From positions 248,001 through 312,000 of the forward strand of contig JACQFD010000002.1 of the NCBI GenBank assembly GCA_016200225.1: a stretch of DNA of 64,000 bases, in the 5' to 3' direction. The first letter of the stretch is position 1. Every line of letters begins with the position of its first letter. Shown here one piece after another: positions 10,082 through 19,022 of this stretch. This stretch comes from Planctomycetota bacterium. Lineage in GTDB: Bacteria; Planctomycetota; UBA1135; JACQFD01. Under the pieces are notes generated by a model. That model was not told the DNA's origin, did no database searches, and saw nothing but the letters and a program-made list of their open reading frames with translations. A program made the translations under genes and the position numbers.

Positions 10082-11139
10082 CCTGCGGAATCGTAGCGAT
10101 CGCGGCCGTCGGCATAGTGCTCGGCGCGGCGTATTCGTTAAAATTCCCGGAGGGTCGCGGGCCGTCCGAACTCACGAATAGTTGGAATACGCGGCGCCTC
10201 GGCGTGACGTGGGAGGTCGCCGGGCCCGTCACGGAGAAAGACATCGACTGGATCGCTTCGACCGGCGCGAACGGAATTGTACAAATGCCGTTTCCACAAC
10301 AAATTCGCGCCGACGAACCCGCGATCGACCGCCCCGATTATCGTATTTGGGGACAGCGCGACGCGGGCATCCGGTTGACGACGCGGCTCGCGCGCGCGCG
10401 CGGAATTACAACATTACTAAAACCGCATTTGTATATTTCAGACCGCACAAGCGGATTCTGGCCCGGCGACATCCGCATGACGTCGGAGCAAATCTGGGAT
10501 CAGTGGTTTCAAACCTATCGGGAAACTATATTACATTATGCGGAACTCGCCGCGGAGGAGGGCATCGAGGCGCTGTGCGTCGGCGCGGAACTCCGGCAGA
10601 CGATGTCGCACGAGTCGCAGTGGCGCGCGCTCATCGCCGACGTTCGTAAACGATATCCGGGCGTCGTGATGTACAGCGTCAACTGGGACGATTATGAAGA
10701 TTTTACATTTCCAGACGCGGTCGACGCGATCGGCGTTCAAGCTTATTTTCCGATCGCGTACGGCATGCGTCCGAGCCGGCGCGAAATGGAGCTCGGGTGG
10801 GAACACGCGCTCCGCGAATTCGAGCGTTGGGCGCTGCACGTCCGAAAACCCATCGTCTTTACAGAAGTCGGATTTCACAGTTGCAAAGGCTCGCTCGGAC
10901 GGCCGTGGGAGTGGAAATTCCCGGGCATGCCCGTCGATTTCGATCTGCAGGCCGATGCTTACGATGTCGCGCTCGGTATATTAAGAAAAAAGACGTGGCT
11001 GCGCGGGATCTTTTTGTGGAAATGGGTGCCCGGACACCCGAGCCCCGCCGCGGCCGAAGACGACGATTATCATCCGCAGGGAAAACCGGCCGAGGAAGTC
11101 ATGCGCCGTCATTTCCGCGAAGAATTTAAGACTCCGTGA
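10066..11139 (+). CDS. Membrane-anchored or secreted TIM-barrel glycoside hydrolase-like protein
   Basis: This is a 357-residue protein with an N-terminal hydrophobic segment (RRWLTCGIVAIAAVGIVLGAAYSL), an uncleaved anchor or signal peptide. The rest reads as a (beta/alpha)8 barrel of the GHL/GH113-like type: GVTWEV at the first strand, 'TTLLKPHLYIS', EGIEALCVGAEL with a candidate acid/base Glu, DAIGVQAYFPI, KPIVFTEVGFHS with a candidate nucleophile Glu, and 'GIFLWKW' at the last strand. This suggests hydrolysis of an extracellular beta-glycan such as mannan, but the substrate is a guess. The ATG at 10066 lies 16 bp inside ispDF. The stop (TGA at 11137) overlaps the GTG of the following gene by 4 bp, so the three genes look like one operon. 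Confidence 0.75.
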   Translation: MRRWLTCGIVAIAAVGIVLGAAYSLKFPEGRGPSELTNSWNTRRLGVTWEVAGPVTEKDIDWIASTGANGIVQMPFPQQIRADEPAIDRPDYRIWGQRDAGIRLTTRLARARGITTLLKPHLYISDRTSGFWPGDIRMTSEQIWDQWFQTYRETILHYAELAAEEGIEALCVGAELRQTMSHESQWRALIADVRKRYPGVVMYSVNWDDYEDFTFPDAVDAIGVQAYFPIAYGMRPSRREMELGWEHALREFERWALHVRKPIVFTEVGFHSCKGSLGRPWEWKFPGMPVDFDLQADAYDVALGILRKKTWLRGIFLWKWVPGHPSPAAAEDDDYHPQGKPAEEVMRRHFREEFKTP

Positions 11140-12458
11140 GCGCCATGTTCGCCGCCGCCGCATTATTATTATTAACGATCGCGCCGCAGGAGTCGCGGCC
11201 GTCGGAGGAGCTCTTGCGGCTGCTCGAATCGGCCGTCGATCAGCATACTCCGGACGCGCGCGCGAACGCCGCCGCATCGCTCGCGCTGCGGCCGGAACCG
11301 ATCGAGGACTGGCTCGCGGCGGCGAGGGCTTTCGGTAAATTTAATAAATTCGAAATGGGCGTGCGCACGGAGACCGTCGCGCTCTATTTGAAAGATTCGA
11401 AACAGGATTATCAAATCATGTCGTACGTGCCGTCGGCGTACGATCCCGCGAAACCCGCGGCGCTCATGGTGGCATTCCACGGCAGCGGCGGCGCCGCTTC
11501 CGAAATGATAGAAATGTGGCGGCCGACGGCGGAGCAATTCGGTTTTATTGTAGTCGCGAACACGGAGCCGCTCGCGAAGGACGGTTTTACATTCAAGGCG
11601 CAGGAGCGCGAAGCGGGCCTCGCCATGCTGCGCCACGCTCGAAGGATTTATAATATTGACGAAAATCACATTTACTGCACCGGCATTTCGCGCGGCGGCC
11701 ACCTGACGTGGGACACGGCGCTGCGGTATCCCGACACGTTCGCGGCGATTTTTCCGATGATCGGCGGGCCATGGGCGGAGCCGAGCCGCGGTTTTGCCAA
11801 TTTAAGATATTTGCCCGCGATACTTAATTTAACCATTCGGGATCTCCAGGGCGCGAAAGACGATCCCGGGCTCGTCGGATTATTGCATTATACATTCAAG
11901 AAATTGAAGGAAATGAAGGCCGCCGACTCGGAATATATCGAATTTCCGGACCTCGGCCATTCGTTTCATTTCAACGCTGTGGCGTGGGAGGATATGATTA
12001 AGAATAAATCGCGCACGCCGGCCCCGGCGGCGGTCGTCGTTTCAACGGTGATGAAGCACGACGCCGGCCGTGCGTCCTGGGCGGAGGTCCTCGGCGTCGG
12101 GAAGGACATCGCGGAATCGGTGACGCCGAAAATGACACAAAGCGATTTCGATCATTTCAAATCGCTCGGAATGACCGAGCAGTCCGCGAAATTGAATGAT
12201 CTGGCGACCAAACAAACGGCCCGGCTCGACGTTTCGATGACGGCGCCCGGCAAATTCACCGCGAAGGGTGCGGGCGTGTTGAAATTCCGAATCCTTCTCG
12301 CCGATTCCATGTTCGATCCGAAAAAACCGCTCTCCGTCGTCTGGAACGGGAAAAACCGTAATTATAATATTAAACCCGACAAGAAAGTGTTTATTACCGA
12401 ATTTGTCGAACGCTTCGACCGCACGTTTCTGCCGATCGCCGAGGCGCGCGTCGAATAG
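11136..12458 (+). CDS. Secreted alpha/beta-hydrolase (esterase-like)
   Basis: The protein is 440 residues if translation begins at the GTG that overlaps the previous stop (GTGA); an ATG at 11145 is an alternative. A short hydrophobic leader (FAAAALLLLTIAP|Q) marks export. The core is a serine hydrolase of the PHB-depolymerase/esterase type: 'ALMVAFHGSGG' gives the oxyanion-hole region, YCTGISRGGHLTWDTAL carries the GxSxG nucleophile elbow, and the late 'FPDLGHSFHF' gives a candidate catalytic His. The last 130 residues look like a small beta-domain ('KKPLSVVWNGKNRNYNIKPDK'). Predicted role: hydrolysis of ester bonds in an extracellular substrate, possibly deacetylating polysaccharide next to the glycosidase-like gene. 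The pathway assignment is inference. Confidence 0.78.
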   Translation: MSAMFAAAALLLLTIAPQESRPSEELLRLLESAVDQHTPDARANAAASLALRPEPIEDWLAAARAFGKFNKFEMGVRTETVALYLKDSKQDYQIMSYVPSAYDPAKPAALMVAFHGSGGAASEMIEMWRPTAEQFGFIVVANTEPLAKDGFTFKAQEREAGLAMLRHARRIYNIDENHIYCTGISRGGHLTWDTALRYPDTFAAIFPMIGGPWAEPSRGFANLRYLPAILNLTIRDLQGAKDDPGLVGLLHYTFKKLKEMKAADSEYIEFPDLGHSFHFNAVAWEDMIKNKSRTPAPAAVVVSTVMKHDAGRASWAEVLGVGKDIAESVTPKMTQSDFDHFKSLGMTEQSAKLNDLATKQTARLDVSMTAPGKFTAKGAGVLKFRILLADSMFDPKKPLSVVWNGKNRNYNIKPDKKVFITEFVERFDRTFLPIAEARVE

Positions 12459-12467
12459 CGCTCCAGT

Positions 12468-15400
12468 ATGATTATGATCATTCGCGGATTATTATTTTTA
12501 TTTCTCGCCGCCGCCGTCGCGCCCGCCGCGGGCGAGTCGCCCTTCGACCGCGCGCTGAGCGGCGCCGAGGCGTCGTTACAATTAAAGGATTTTCCGCAGG
12601 CGCAAACGTGGGTCCGGCGAGCGCTCGAGCGCGATCCGAAATCGCCGAAAGCGTGGGCCATGCGCGCGAAAATCGCGATCGCGATGCAGGACACGGATGA
12701 ATATATCTATTCGCTGCATCAACAATACCGGCTTCTGCTCGCGCAAAAATCGGCCGGTCCGGCACGCGACGCGCTTTTTAAACAAATCGAATCGCTCGAT
12801 CCGCTCGCGCCCGAGTTCTTGAAGCTCCGGAAAGCTTATATCGACAAAATCGCGCCCATCGCGCAACGCTACGAAAAAGACGGCCGCCCCCACTCGGCGA
12901 TCCGCGCGCACCAGTTTATATTAGCGTTGGATCCCGAGCGCAAGGAGAGCGAGGACGCCATCCAGCGCATCGCGGCCGCGCCCGATCCGAGTCTCGCCGA
13001 ATCGGCGAAACCCAAGGATCTGCTCTCGAACGTGAGCGACGAGTGGATCCACGAATTCGATTCGCAGCACGACACGTGGGAAACGCGCGCGAAAAACGAC
13101 CGCGATAATTATACTACTTATACGGACGCCGGTTACGCCGTCGTGATCCGCGCGGGCGAGGCCATGGAACAGATGAACGCGTTTTACCGCGTTTTCTTTC
13201 ATTATGGAACGCCCGACGATAAGAAAAGAGTCGGCAAAATCGAAGTTCATATATTTAAGAATCGCGACGAATACTTAAAGAAGGGACAGGGCCCGCCTGT
13301 CGAGTGGTCAGGCGGCCAGTTCACCGGCGGCGCCGTCGAAACGTACGTCGGCAACGGCGGATTCGAGGAAATGGTCACGGTGCTGTTTCACGAAGCCGCG
13401 CACCAATTCGTATCGATGTCGACGAGCGCGGCCGGCTGGCTCAACGAGGGACTCGCTTCCTATTTCGAGGGAACGCGAATATTAGCGAATGGGACTGTTA
13501 TTATGAATCTTCCGGCGAACCACCGGTTGTTCCCGCTCGCCGATCGCATGCAAAAAGGGTGGATGGCTTCGTCGAAGGACGGCATCGATCCGAAAGCCGC
13601 TTCGAAGGAGCCCGAGACGGCGCCGACGTTTCGCATCGTGCTCGAAAATGAATATGCGTGGGGCCCGCCGTGGTACGCGCCGACGTGGGGAGTCGTATAC
13701 TTCCTTTGGAATTATCAGGATCCGGTCGACGGAAGATTTGTATATCGCGCGGCGTTTCAAACATTTATCAATTCCTCGGGCGGACGCATGGGAAAGGGCG
13801 CGATCGATAATTTCGAGAAAGTCGTCCTCGCGAATCCGTCGCCGCCGACGCCGAAACTCGATCCGAAATTGTGGAAACAACAATTACCGCTGCCGAAGAC
13901 CGTCGACGAGCTGACAGAAGTTTGGAAAACGTGGATGTTCGAATTGCGCGACGAACAGATGGGCCGGCTCGTGCGCCCGAAACCGTGGATGCAGTGGGCA
14001 AAATACGCGCTGCAGCGCGGCGAAATCGAAATCGCGACGGAGCATTTCGAAAAAGGAATATTAGCGAATCCCGACGACGTGGATTTGTTATTGGAATTCG
14101 GCAAGCACCTCGTCGCGAATCTCAAGAACCCCGACCGCGCGTCGAAACTCGCGATGCAGGCGCTGCGGTTCGTCGAATCCAAGAATCCGCCCGACGCGGC
14201 CGCGATCAAGCGTTGCGAATCCTATTTGATACAGTGGGACGGAAATTATCAAACTCTCGAGATATTACAAAAATCGCTCGCCGCCGCCGCGCGCAGCATT
14301 GCGCGCCGCTACCTCGACGCGGAGTTGCCGATGATGTCGATGGACGTTTCGTGGCACCTCGCGAGCGATACGGGCCTTTCCAGTCTTTATGAAGATTACG
14401 AGGCGGCGCTGCGGAAAAGCGGCCGCTCGCTCGCGCTTTATAAACTTGCATATAACGAAAAAAACCTCGATGGCTGGTCGGCGGGCAACAACACGGCGTT
14501 CCAACCGAAGGGCGAGGAGTTATTTGCAAGTTTCGGCGCGTATTCGGAAACTAATTTTGACTCCAATCTGATGACGGTCGACACCGTTACGCTCGGCGAT
14601 TTTTCGATCGAGACGGAATTGTTGGCGGAGCCGGGAGCTGTAAACTATGCGGGAATCGTATTCGGCCGGAAAACCGATAGTACATATCACGGTTTTATTT
14701 ATTTTCCGCCGCGCAGTCTCGGCGCGGCGACGGGCCGCGGTTATGTCGATCTCACGAGTTTTTTCGGCGGCGGTCAAAGTAAAGTCTGGAGGCACAATCC
14801 GGTGAAGGCCGAGGCGCGCGTCGACGGCACGGTCGCGGCCGTATGGCACAAAATGCGCGTCGACGTCGCGGGACGCCTCGTCGACGTTTATTTTGACGAA
14901 GAGCTTATTGTTACAAACGAATTTCCGACGAGCGACGTGCTCCGCGGCGGCTTCGGCATCATCACGGGCGCAGGAAAATCACAATTCCGCAATATTCGTT
15001 ATCTCGCGCGCCCGGCGCGCGACCGCGCGGCGCAAGTCGAGCGCGCGATGCGCCTCGGCGCGCGCGCGAACGGACCGCAGGGCGAGGGCGGGAGCTGGCT
15101 CGGTTCGGAGTCGCCGTTTCCAAGTATTAATTTTTGGGAGACGAGTCCCCGCAACGGCTGGCGCGAGAAAGGACCGGTCCCGACGCTGCTCGTTTTTTGG
15201 AGCATTCAGCAAAACGAACAGATCCCGATCAATGAATGGCTCGCGGACTTGTATAAACGTTACGAGGACACGGGACTCGAGATCATAAATATCGCGATGG
15301 CCGTGAATTCGCGCGAACTCCCCGATTATTTAAAGAAACATCCGTTCCCCGGATCCGTGGGCGTCGATTCGACGACGCACAATCAGCTCGGTAATACATT

Positions 15401-16145
15401 TTCGCAGTGGGGAATTGATAAATTCGGCATGCCTCGCGTCGTGCTGCTCGACGTGGATCATAAAGTAAAATGGGAGGGCGATCCCGGCCTCAAAGCGGGC
15501 GAACCGTGGAAACCCGGCAAGGAAACCTATCTTGACGCGCCGCTCGACGAACTTGTGAGCAGCCGCAAACTCCGCGAAGTTTACAAATGGCATCGCGATT
15601 GGACGGAAAAAGCGCTGCCCGCGCTGCGCGACGGCGATTTTCCGGCGGCGGTGCCGTTCCTTCGCGCCGCGCGGGCATACGACGGATCGGCGGACGAATA
15701 TGTATTATCCGCGCAAAGTAAATTATCCGTGGTCGAAGGCGCGCTCGGAACGCTCGACACGCTGGTGCCGCAATTAGTCGAAATGCACGCCGAGCCCGTG
15801 CTGGCGACGCTCGTCGCGTGGGGCAAATCGATCGATAAGAATGTGCCGCCGCAATTCAAACAATTGGTCGCGCCCGCGATCGAATCGCAAAATGTTAAAT
15901 CATGGAACGCCTTCGTCGAAGCGGTGAAGTCGGCGCGCGGAAAATTGCCGCCCGGCAAGGAACTCGACGCCGTTTCCAAGCTTGCCGAACGCTTCGGCGA
16001 CGCCCCCGGCGTTTTTATTGAAAACTACACGCGCGAACTCCGCTCCGCGATCGGGTATGACGATCTCGAAACTGTAAATAAACTTCTCGCCGACGTGGAA
16101 AAAGCGCCCGGGCGCTATCTGGCGAGAAGTTATTTCAGGTGGTAG
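12468..16145 (+). CDS. Giant exported TPR / peptidase-MA / laminin-G-like / thioredoxin-fold protein
   Basis: The protein is 1225 residues. It has a signal peptide (IRGLLFLFLAAAVAPAAG), TPR-like helices at about 25-190, then a gluzincin metallopeptidase of the MA-like/DUF1570 type: HEAAH (His308, Glu309, His312) and Glu327 in GWLNEGLASYFEG, a full zinc and catalytic set. More TPRs follow at about 490-570. A DUF1080/laminin-G-like beta-sandwich ('LDGWSAGNNTAF...IVFGRKTDSTYHGF') lies at about 660-850, and a TlpA-like thioredoxin fold ('TLLVFWSIQQNEQIPINEWL') at about 905-1040. The active-site pair CxxC is replaced by IQQN, so that domain cannot be a redox enzyme. It is the last gene of the ispDF run and ends 24 bp from a convergent gene. 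Likely an extracytoplasmic peptidase or scaffold. Confidence 0.82.
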   Translation: MIMIIRGLLFLFLAAAVAPAAGESPFDRALSGAEASLQLKDFPQAQTWVRRALERDPKSPKAWAMRAKIAIAMQDTDEYIYSLHQQYRLLLAQKSAGPARDALFKQIESLDPLAPEFLKLRKAYIDKIAPIAQRYEKDGRPHSAIRAHQFILALDPERKESEDAIQRIAAAPDPSLAESAKPKDLLSNVSDEWIHEFDSQHDTWETRAKNDRDNYTTYTDAGYAVVIRAGEAMEQMNAFYRVFFHYGTPDDKKRVGKIEVHIFKNRDEYLKKGQGPPVEWSGGQFTGGAVETYVGNGGFEEMVTVLFHEAAHQFVSMSTSAAGWLNEGLASYFEGTRILANGTVIMNLPANHRLFPLADRMQKGWMASSKDGIDPKAASKEPETAPTFRIVLENEYAWGPPWYAPTWGVVYFLWNYQDPVDGRFVYRAAFQTFINSSGGRMGKGAIDNFEKVVLANPSPPTPKLDPKLWKQQLPLPKTVDELTEVWKTWMFELRDEQMGRLVRPKPWMQWAKYALQRGEIEIATEHFEKGILANPDDVDLLLEFGKHLVANLKNPDRASKLAMQALRFVESKNPPDAAAIKRCESYLIQWDGNYQTLEILQKSLAAAARSIARRYLDAELPMMSMDVSWHLASDTGLSSLYEDYEAALRKSGRSLALYKLAYNEKNLDGWSAGNNTAFQPKGEELFASFGAYSETNFDSNLMTVDTVTLGDFSIETELLAEPGAVNYAGIVFGRKTDSTYHGFIYFPPRSLGAATGRGYVDLTSFFGGGQSKVWRHNPVKAEARVDGTVAAVWHKMRVDVAGRLVDVYFDEELIVTNEFPTSDVLRGGFGIITGAGKSQFRNIRYLARPARDRAAQVERAMRLGARANGPQGEGGSWLGSESPFPSINFWETSPRNGWREKGPVPTLLVFWSIQQNEQIPINEWLADLYKRYEDTGLEIINIAMAVNSRELPDYLKKHPFPGSVGVDSTTHNQLGNTFSQWGIDKFGMPRVVLLDVDHKVKWEGDPGLKAGEPWKPGKETYLDAPLDELVSSRKLREVYKWHRDWTEKALPALRDGDFPAAVPFLRAARAYDGSADEYVLSAQSKLSVVEGALGTLDTLVPQLVEMHAEPVLATLVAWGKSIDKNVPPQFKQLVAPAIESQNVKSWNAFVEAVKSARGKLPPGKELDAVSKLAERFGDAPGVFIENYTRELRSAIGYDDLETVNKLLADVEKAPGRYLARSYFRW

Positions 16146-16169
16146 GCGCGGCGAAAGCTATGATTGCCG

Positions 16170-18749
16170 TCACGGAAGTATCGTAATCGCAATGCCTCTC
16201 GAACTTACTAAATGATTCTGCGCTTTGCTGCAGTCCTGGCCATTTGTCGCATCCTCGATCCAGATACTTTGCGCGTAGAACGTCTGACCGACCAGCGACG
16301 GATCGTTAGGAATCGGCGCGGGCGCGAACCCGGAGCCGCCGGCATCGCTAATAAAATTGAATGGTAGTATTTGCGCCGCGGAAATGAGATCGACGTGGAG
16401 CTTCAACCCGAGACAGAAGGGATCGGAGCCGGCGAGATCCTGAGTATCTGTTACAAGCCCGAGACCGAGGGAATTTCGTGGAGTGTTGGTGGACGTGAGC
16501 GCAAAATTGGTTGTATTTAATTTTGGCGCTCGATTCGCGCCCATGCCGAGCGCGCCCGCGCACCCCGGCGTGCCGGATCCATAATTTATGATGCCGGGAA
16601 GCGCGATCAGTTGATTTATGTAAATAAGTACGCAGCTTGGAGCCGCGTCCCGCTCCGAAACGGCCGCGTCGAGTCTTCCGTCGGCGTCCGCGTCGCCGAG
16701 AGCGATACTAATCGGCTGTCCGCCGGGCGTTGCGAACGCGCGGGCCTCCTGCAGTGAGCCCGATCCGGTTCCGAGCAACACTGAAAAGCTGTTTGAAACG
16801 TAATTTACAACCGCCACGTCGGGAATTCCGTCTTTGTTTAAGTCGCCAACTGATATATATTCGGGGGCAGTGCCGACAGCGTTGGTGGCCAATGCTTGAA
16901 AACCACCAATGCCGTTGCCGGCCAGCACGGAAACTGTATTAAAATTGTAATTCGCTGTGACCGCGTCCGGTTTTCCGTCCGCGTTCATGTCGGCCACGGC
17001 GATGGAATACGGCGGGAGACCATTCGTGGAATTTATCGGAGCGCCGAAGCCGCCCGCGCCGTTTCCCAATAATACTGAGATATTAGAAGAGGTATCGTTT
17101 GCCGTCGTCAAATCGAGTTTCCCGTCAAGGTTGACGTCGGCCGCGACGACGGTTTCGGGACCCATCCCGGAGCTGTACATTGTCGCGGGCGCAAACGTGC
17201 CGTTATTATTATTAATAAGAACGCTAATGTTGTTCGAATTATGATTCGCGACCGCGGCGTCGGGGCGACCGTCCGCGTTGAAATCTCCGGCCGCGACCCA
17301 GTGCGGCCCGCCGCCCACGGAATAGAAAACCGCGGGATTGAAACTACCCGGGCCTGTTCCTAATAATACGGAAAGATTGTTTAAATTATAATCCGCCGTC
17401 ATCACGTCCTGGATTCCGTCGCCGTTCAGATCGGCGATCGCGAGACCGTGGGGGTCTCCTCCCGCCCCAAATCCGAGCGGCGAAGCGAACACGCCCAAAC
17501 CGTCGCCGAACGCCGCGGAAATATTGTTGGAAGTCGCGTTGGTTGTTACAATATCCGCATGACCGTCATTATTGATATCGGCCAACGCGACGGAGAACGG
17601 ACCGCCTCCGACGGCGAAACAAAGCGGCTGCTGCAGCGTGCCGGATCCAGTTCCCAATATAATGGATATATTGCTCGAGCTCGAATTTGCAACCAGCATG
17701 TCGGCCTTTCCGTCGCCATCCATGTCCGCGAATACAACGGATACCGGCGCCGTACCGGCGGCATAGGATGAATAGGTTTGAAAACCCCCGGTACCGGTAC
17801 CGATTAACAATGAGACGGCATTTGCAGAATAATTCGCCGCGCCAACGTCCGGAATTCCGTCACCGTTAAGATCGATGATCACGCCCGAGGAGGCTGCCGC
17901 GAGCGTGGCGAAGGAAACCGCCGGCTGAAACGAACCTGTTCCATTTCCTAATAAAACCGAAATGCTGGCCGCGGCCGCTCCATAGTTGGCGGTAACAATA
18001 TCGCGCTTGCCGTCAGTATTTATATCCGATATCGCCACGGACGTCGGCCCAACCGCTACGGCGAAAGTCGTCTGTCCAAGCAGCGTACCGGAGCCTGAAT
18101 TTAATAATACGGAAACATTATTCGATTGTCCGTTCGCCGTCACGGCGTCGGGATTTCCGTCGCCGTTCAAATCGGCAATTGCAATAGCTTCCGGGAACGT
18201 GCCAACTGTATAAAATGCCGCCGCATTCAGCGAGCCCGAGCCGGTCCCAAGAAAAACGCAAATGTTTTTGGAATTAAGATTCGCCGCGACGACGTCGAGT
18301 TTACCATCACTATTGATATCGGCGATAACGACACTTCTCGGTAAACTTCCGGCAATGTACGAAACTGGAAATTGAAATCCGCCCGATCCGTCCGCCAACA
18401 TGACATTAATAGTTCCGGATAGATAATTCGCGGCCACCAAATCGAGTTTGCCGTCGCCGTTCAAATCGCCGATGGCAACAGATATGGGATTCGGTCCGGA
18501 AGGAATCGTGACCGACGAGAGAACCTCGCCGTGTCCGGTCCCGAATAGTAGTGAAATAGAACTCAAGTTGTAGTCCGCGGTCGCGACGTCCATGTTGCCG
18601 TCGCCATCGAAATCGGCCGTTGCGATGGACTCGGGAAGTTTGCCTGTAATAAACTGTGCGCCGGAAAAAATCGGACCCTGCGCCGTCGCCAAGCCGCCTG
18701 CAACGCTAAGAAAGATCTTCGATACAATTAAGAGTCGAAGCGCGGACAT
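16170..18749 (-). CDS. Secreted FG-GAP/VCBS repeat protein with GTPGC C-terminal domain
   Basis: The 859-residue protein has a signal peptide (ALRLLIVSKIFLSVAGGLATA|Q) followed by about 14 FG-GAP/VCBS repeats of roughly 46-50 residues. The consensus is P-x-S-V-A-I-A-D-L-N-G-D-G-x-P-D-x-V-T-A-N-x-x-S-N-N-I-S-V-L-L-G-x-G, so the gene is also a DNA repeat array of about 140-150 bp units. The C-terminal ~135 residues start YGSGTPGCAGALGMGANRAP and end 'SSRGIAITILP', the same module seen at 6457 and 42669. The repeats form beta-propeller blades with calcium-binding loops, so a surface ligand-binding or adhesive role is likely. Its intact length is a useful yardstick for the broken paralogue at 42669/46273. 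Confidence 0.88.
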   Translation of the reverse strand: MSALRLLIVSKIFLSVAGGLATAQGPIFSGAQFITGKLPESIATADFDGDGNMDVATADYNLSSISLLFGTGHGEVLSSVTIPSGPNPISVAIGDLNGDGKLDLVAANYLSGTINVMLADGSGGFQFPVSYIAGSLPRSVVIADINSDGKLDVVAANLNSKNICVFLGTGSGSLNAAAFYTVGTFPEAIAIADLNGDGNPDAVTANGQSNNVSVLLNSGSGTLLGQTTFAVAVGPTSVAISDINTDGKRDIVTANYGAAAASISVLLGNGTGSFQPAVSFATLAAASSGVIIDLNGDGIPDVGAANYSANAVSLLIGTGTGGFQTYSSYAAGTAPVSVVFADMDGDGKADMLVANSSSSNISIILGTGSGTLQQPLCFAVGGGPFSVALADINNDGHADIVTTNATSNNISAAFGDGLGVFASPLGFGAGGDPHGLAIADLNGDGIQDVMTADYNLNNLSVLLGTGPGSFNPAVFYSVGGGPHWVAAGDFNADGRPDAAVANHNSNNISVLINNNNGTFAPATMYSSGMGPETVVAADVNLDGKLDLTTANDTSSNISVLLGNGAGGFGAPINSTNGLPPYSIAVADMNADGKPDAVTANYNFNTVSVLAGNGIGGFQALATNAVGTAPEYISVGDLNKDGIPDVAVVNYVSNSFSVLLGTGSGSLQEARAFATPGGQPISIALGDADADGRLDAAVSERDAAPSCVLIYINQLIALPGIINYGSGTPGCAGALGMGANRAPKLNTTNFALTSTNTPRNSLGLGLVTDTQDLAGSDPFCLGLKLHVDLISAAQILPFNFISDAGGSGFAPAPIPNDPSLVGQTFYAQSIWIEDATNGQDCSKAQNHLVSSRGIAITILP

Positions 18750-19022
18750 TCGAGTTTAAAACTCCGTGGAACGTGACGGTCGCGAGAAGGCGATGTTCCC
18801 TCAAACTTATCCGCGAATTCCGCCTTGGGCGCCAGTCATTAAATTTCACAAAACGAGAACGGGATCCGCCGACTCGCTCCGCTGCTTGCGCCCGCACGCG
18901 CCAAAACATCCCGTTCGCGCCGCCGCGGGCGCAGCTTTAGAATATCAGGGCTGCTCGCGATGCGTTTGCGGCGTTCTAGGAATTCGGGAACTCCGCGCAT
19001 CGCCGACGCAGCCTAAGACCCA

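Noticed and set aside
16500..18700. Regular ~140-bp DNA repeats
   Set aside because: They are the coding image of FG-GAP repeats in one open frame, not a separate repeat element.
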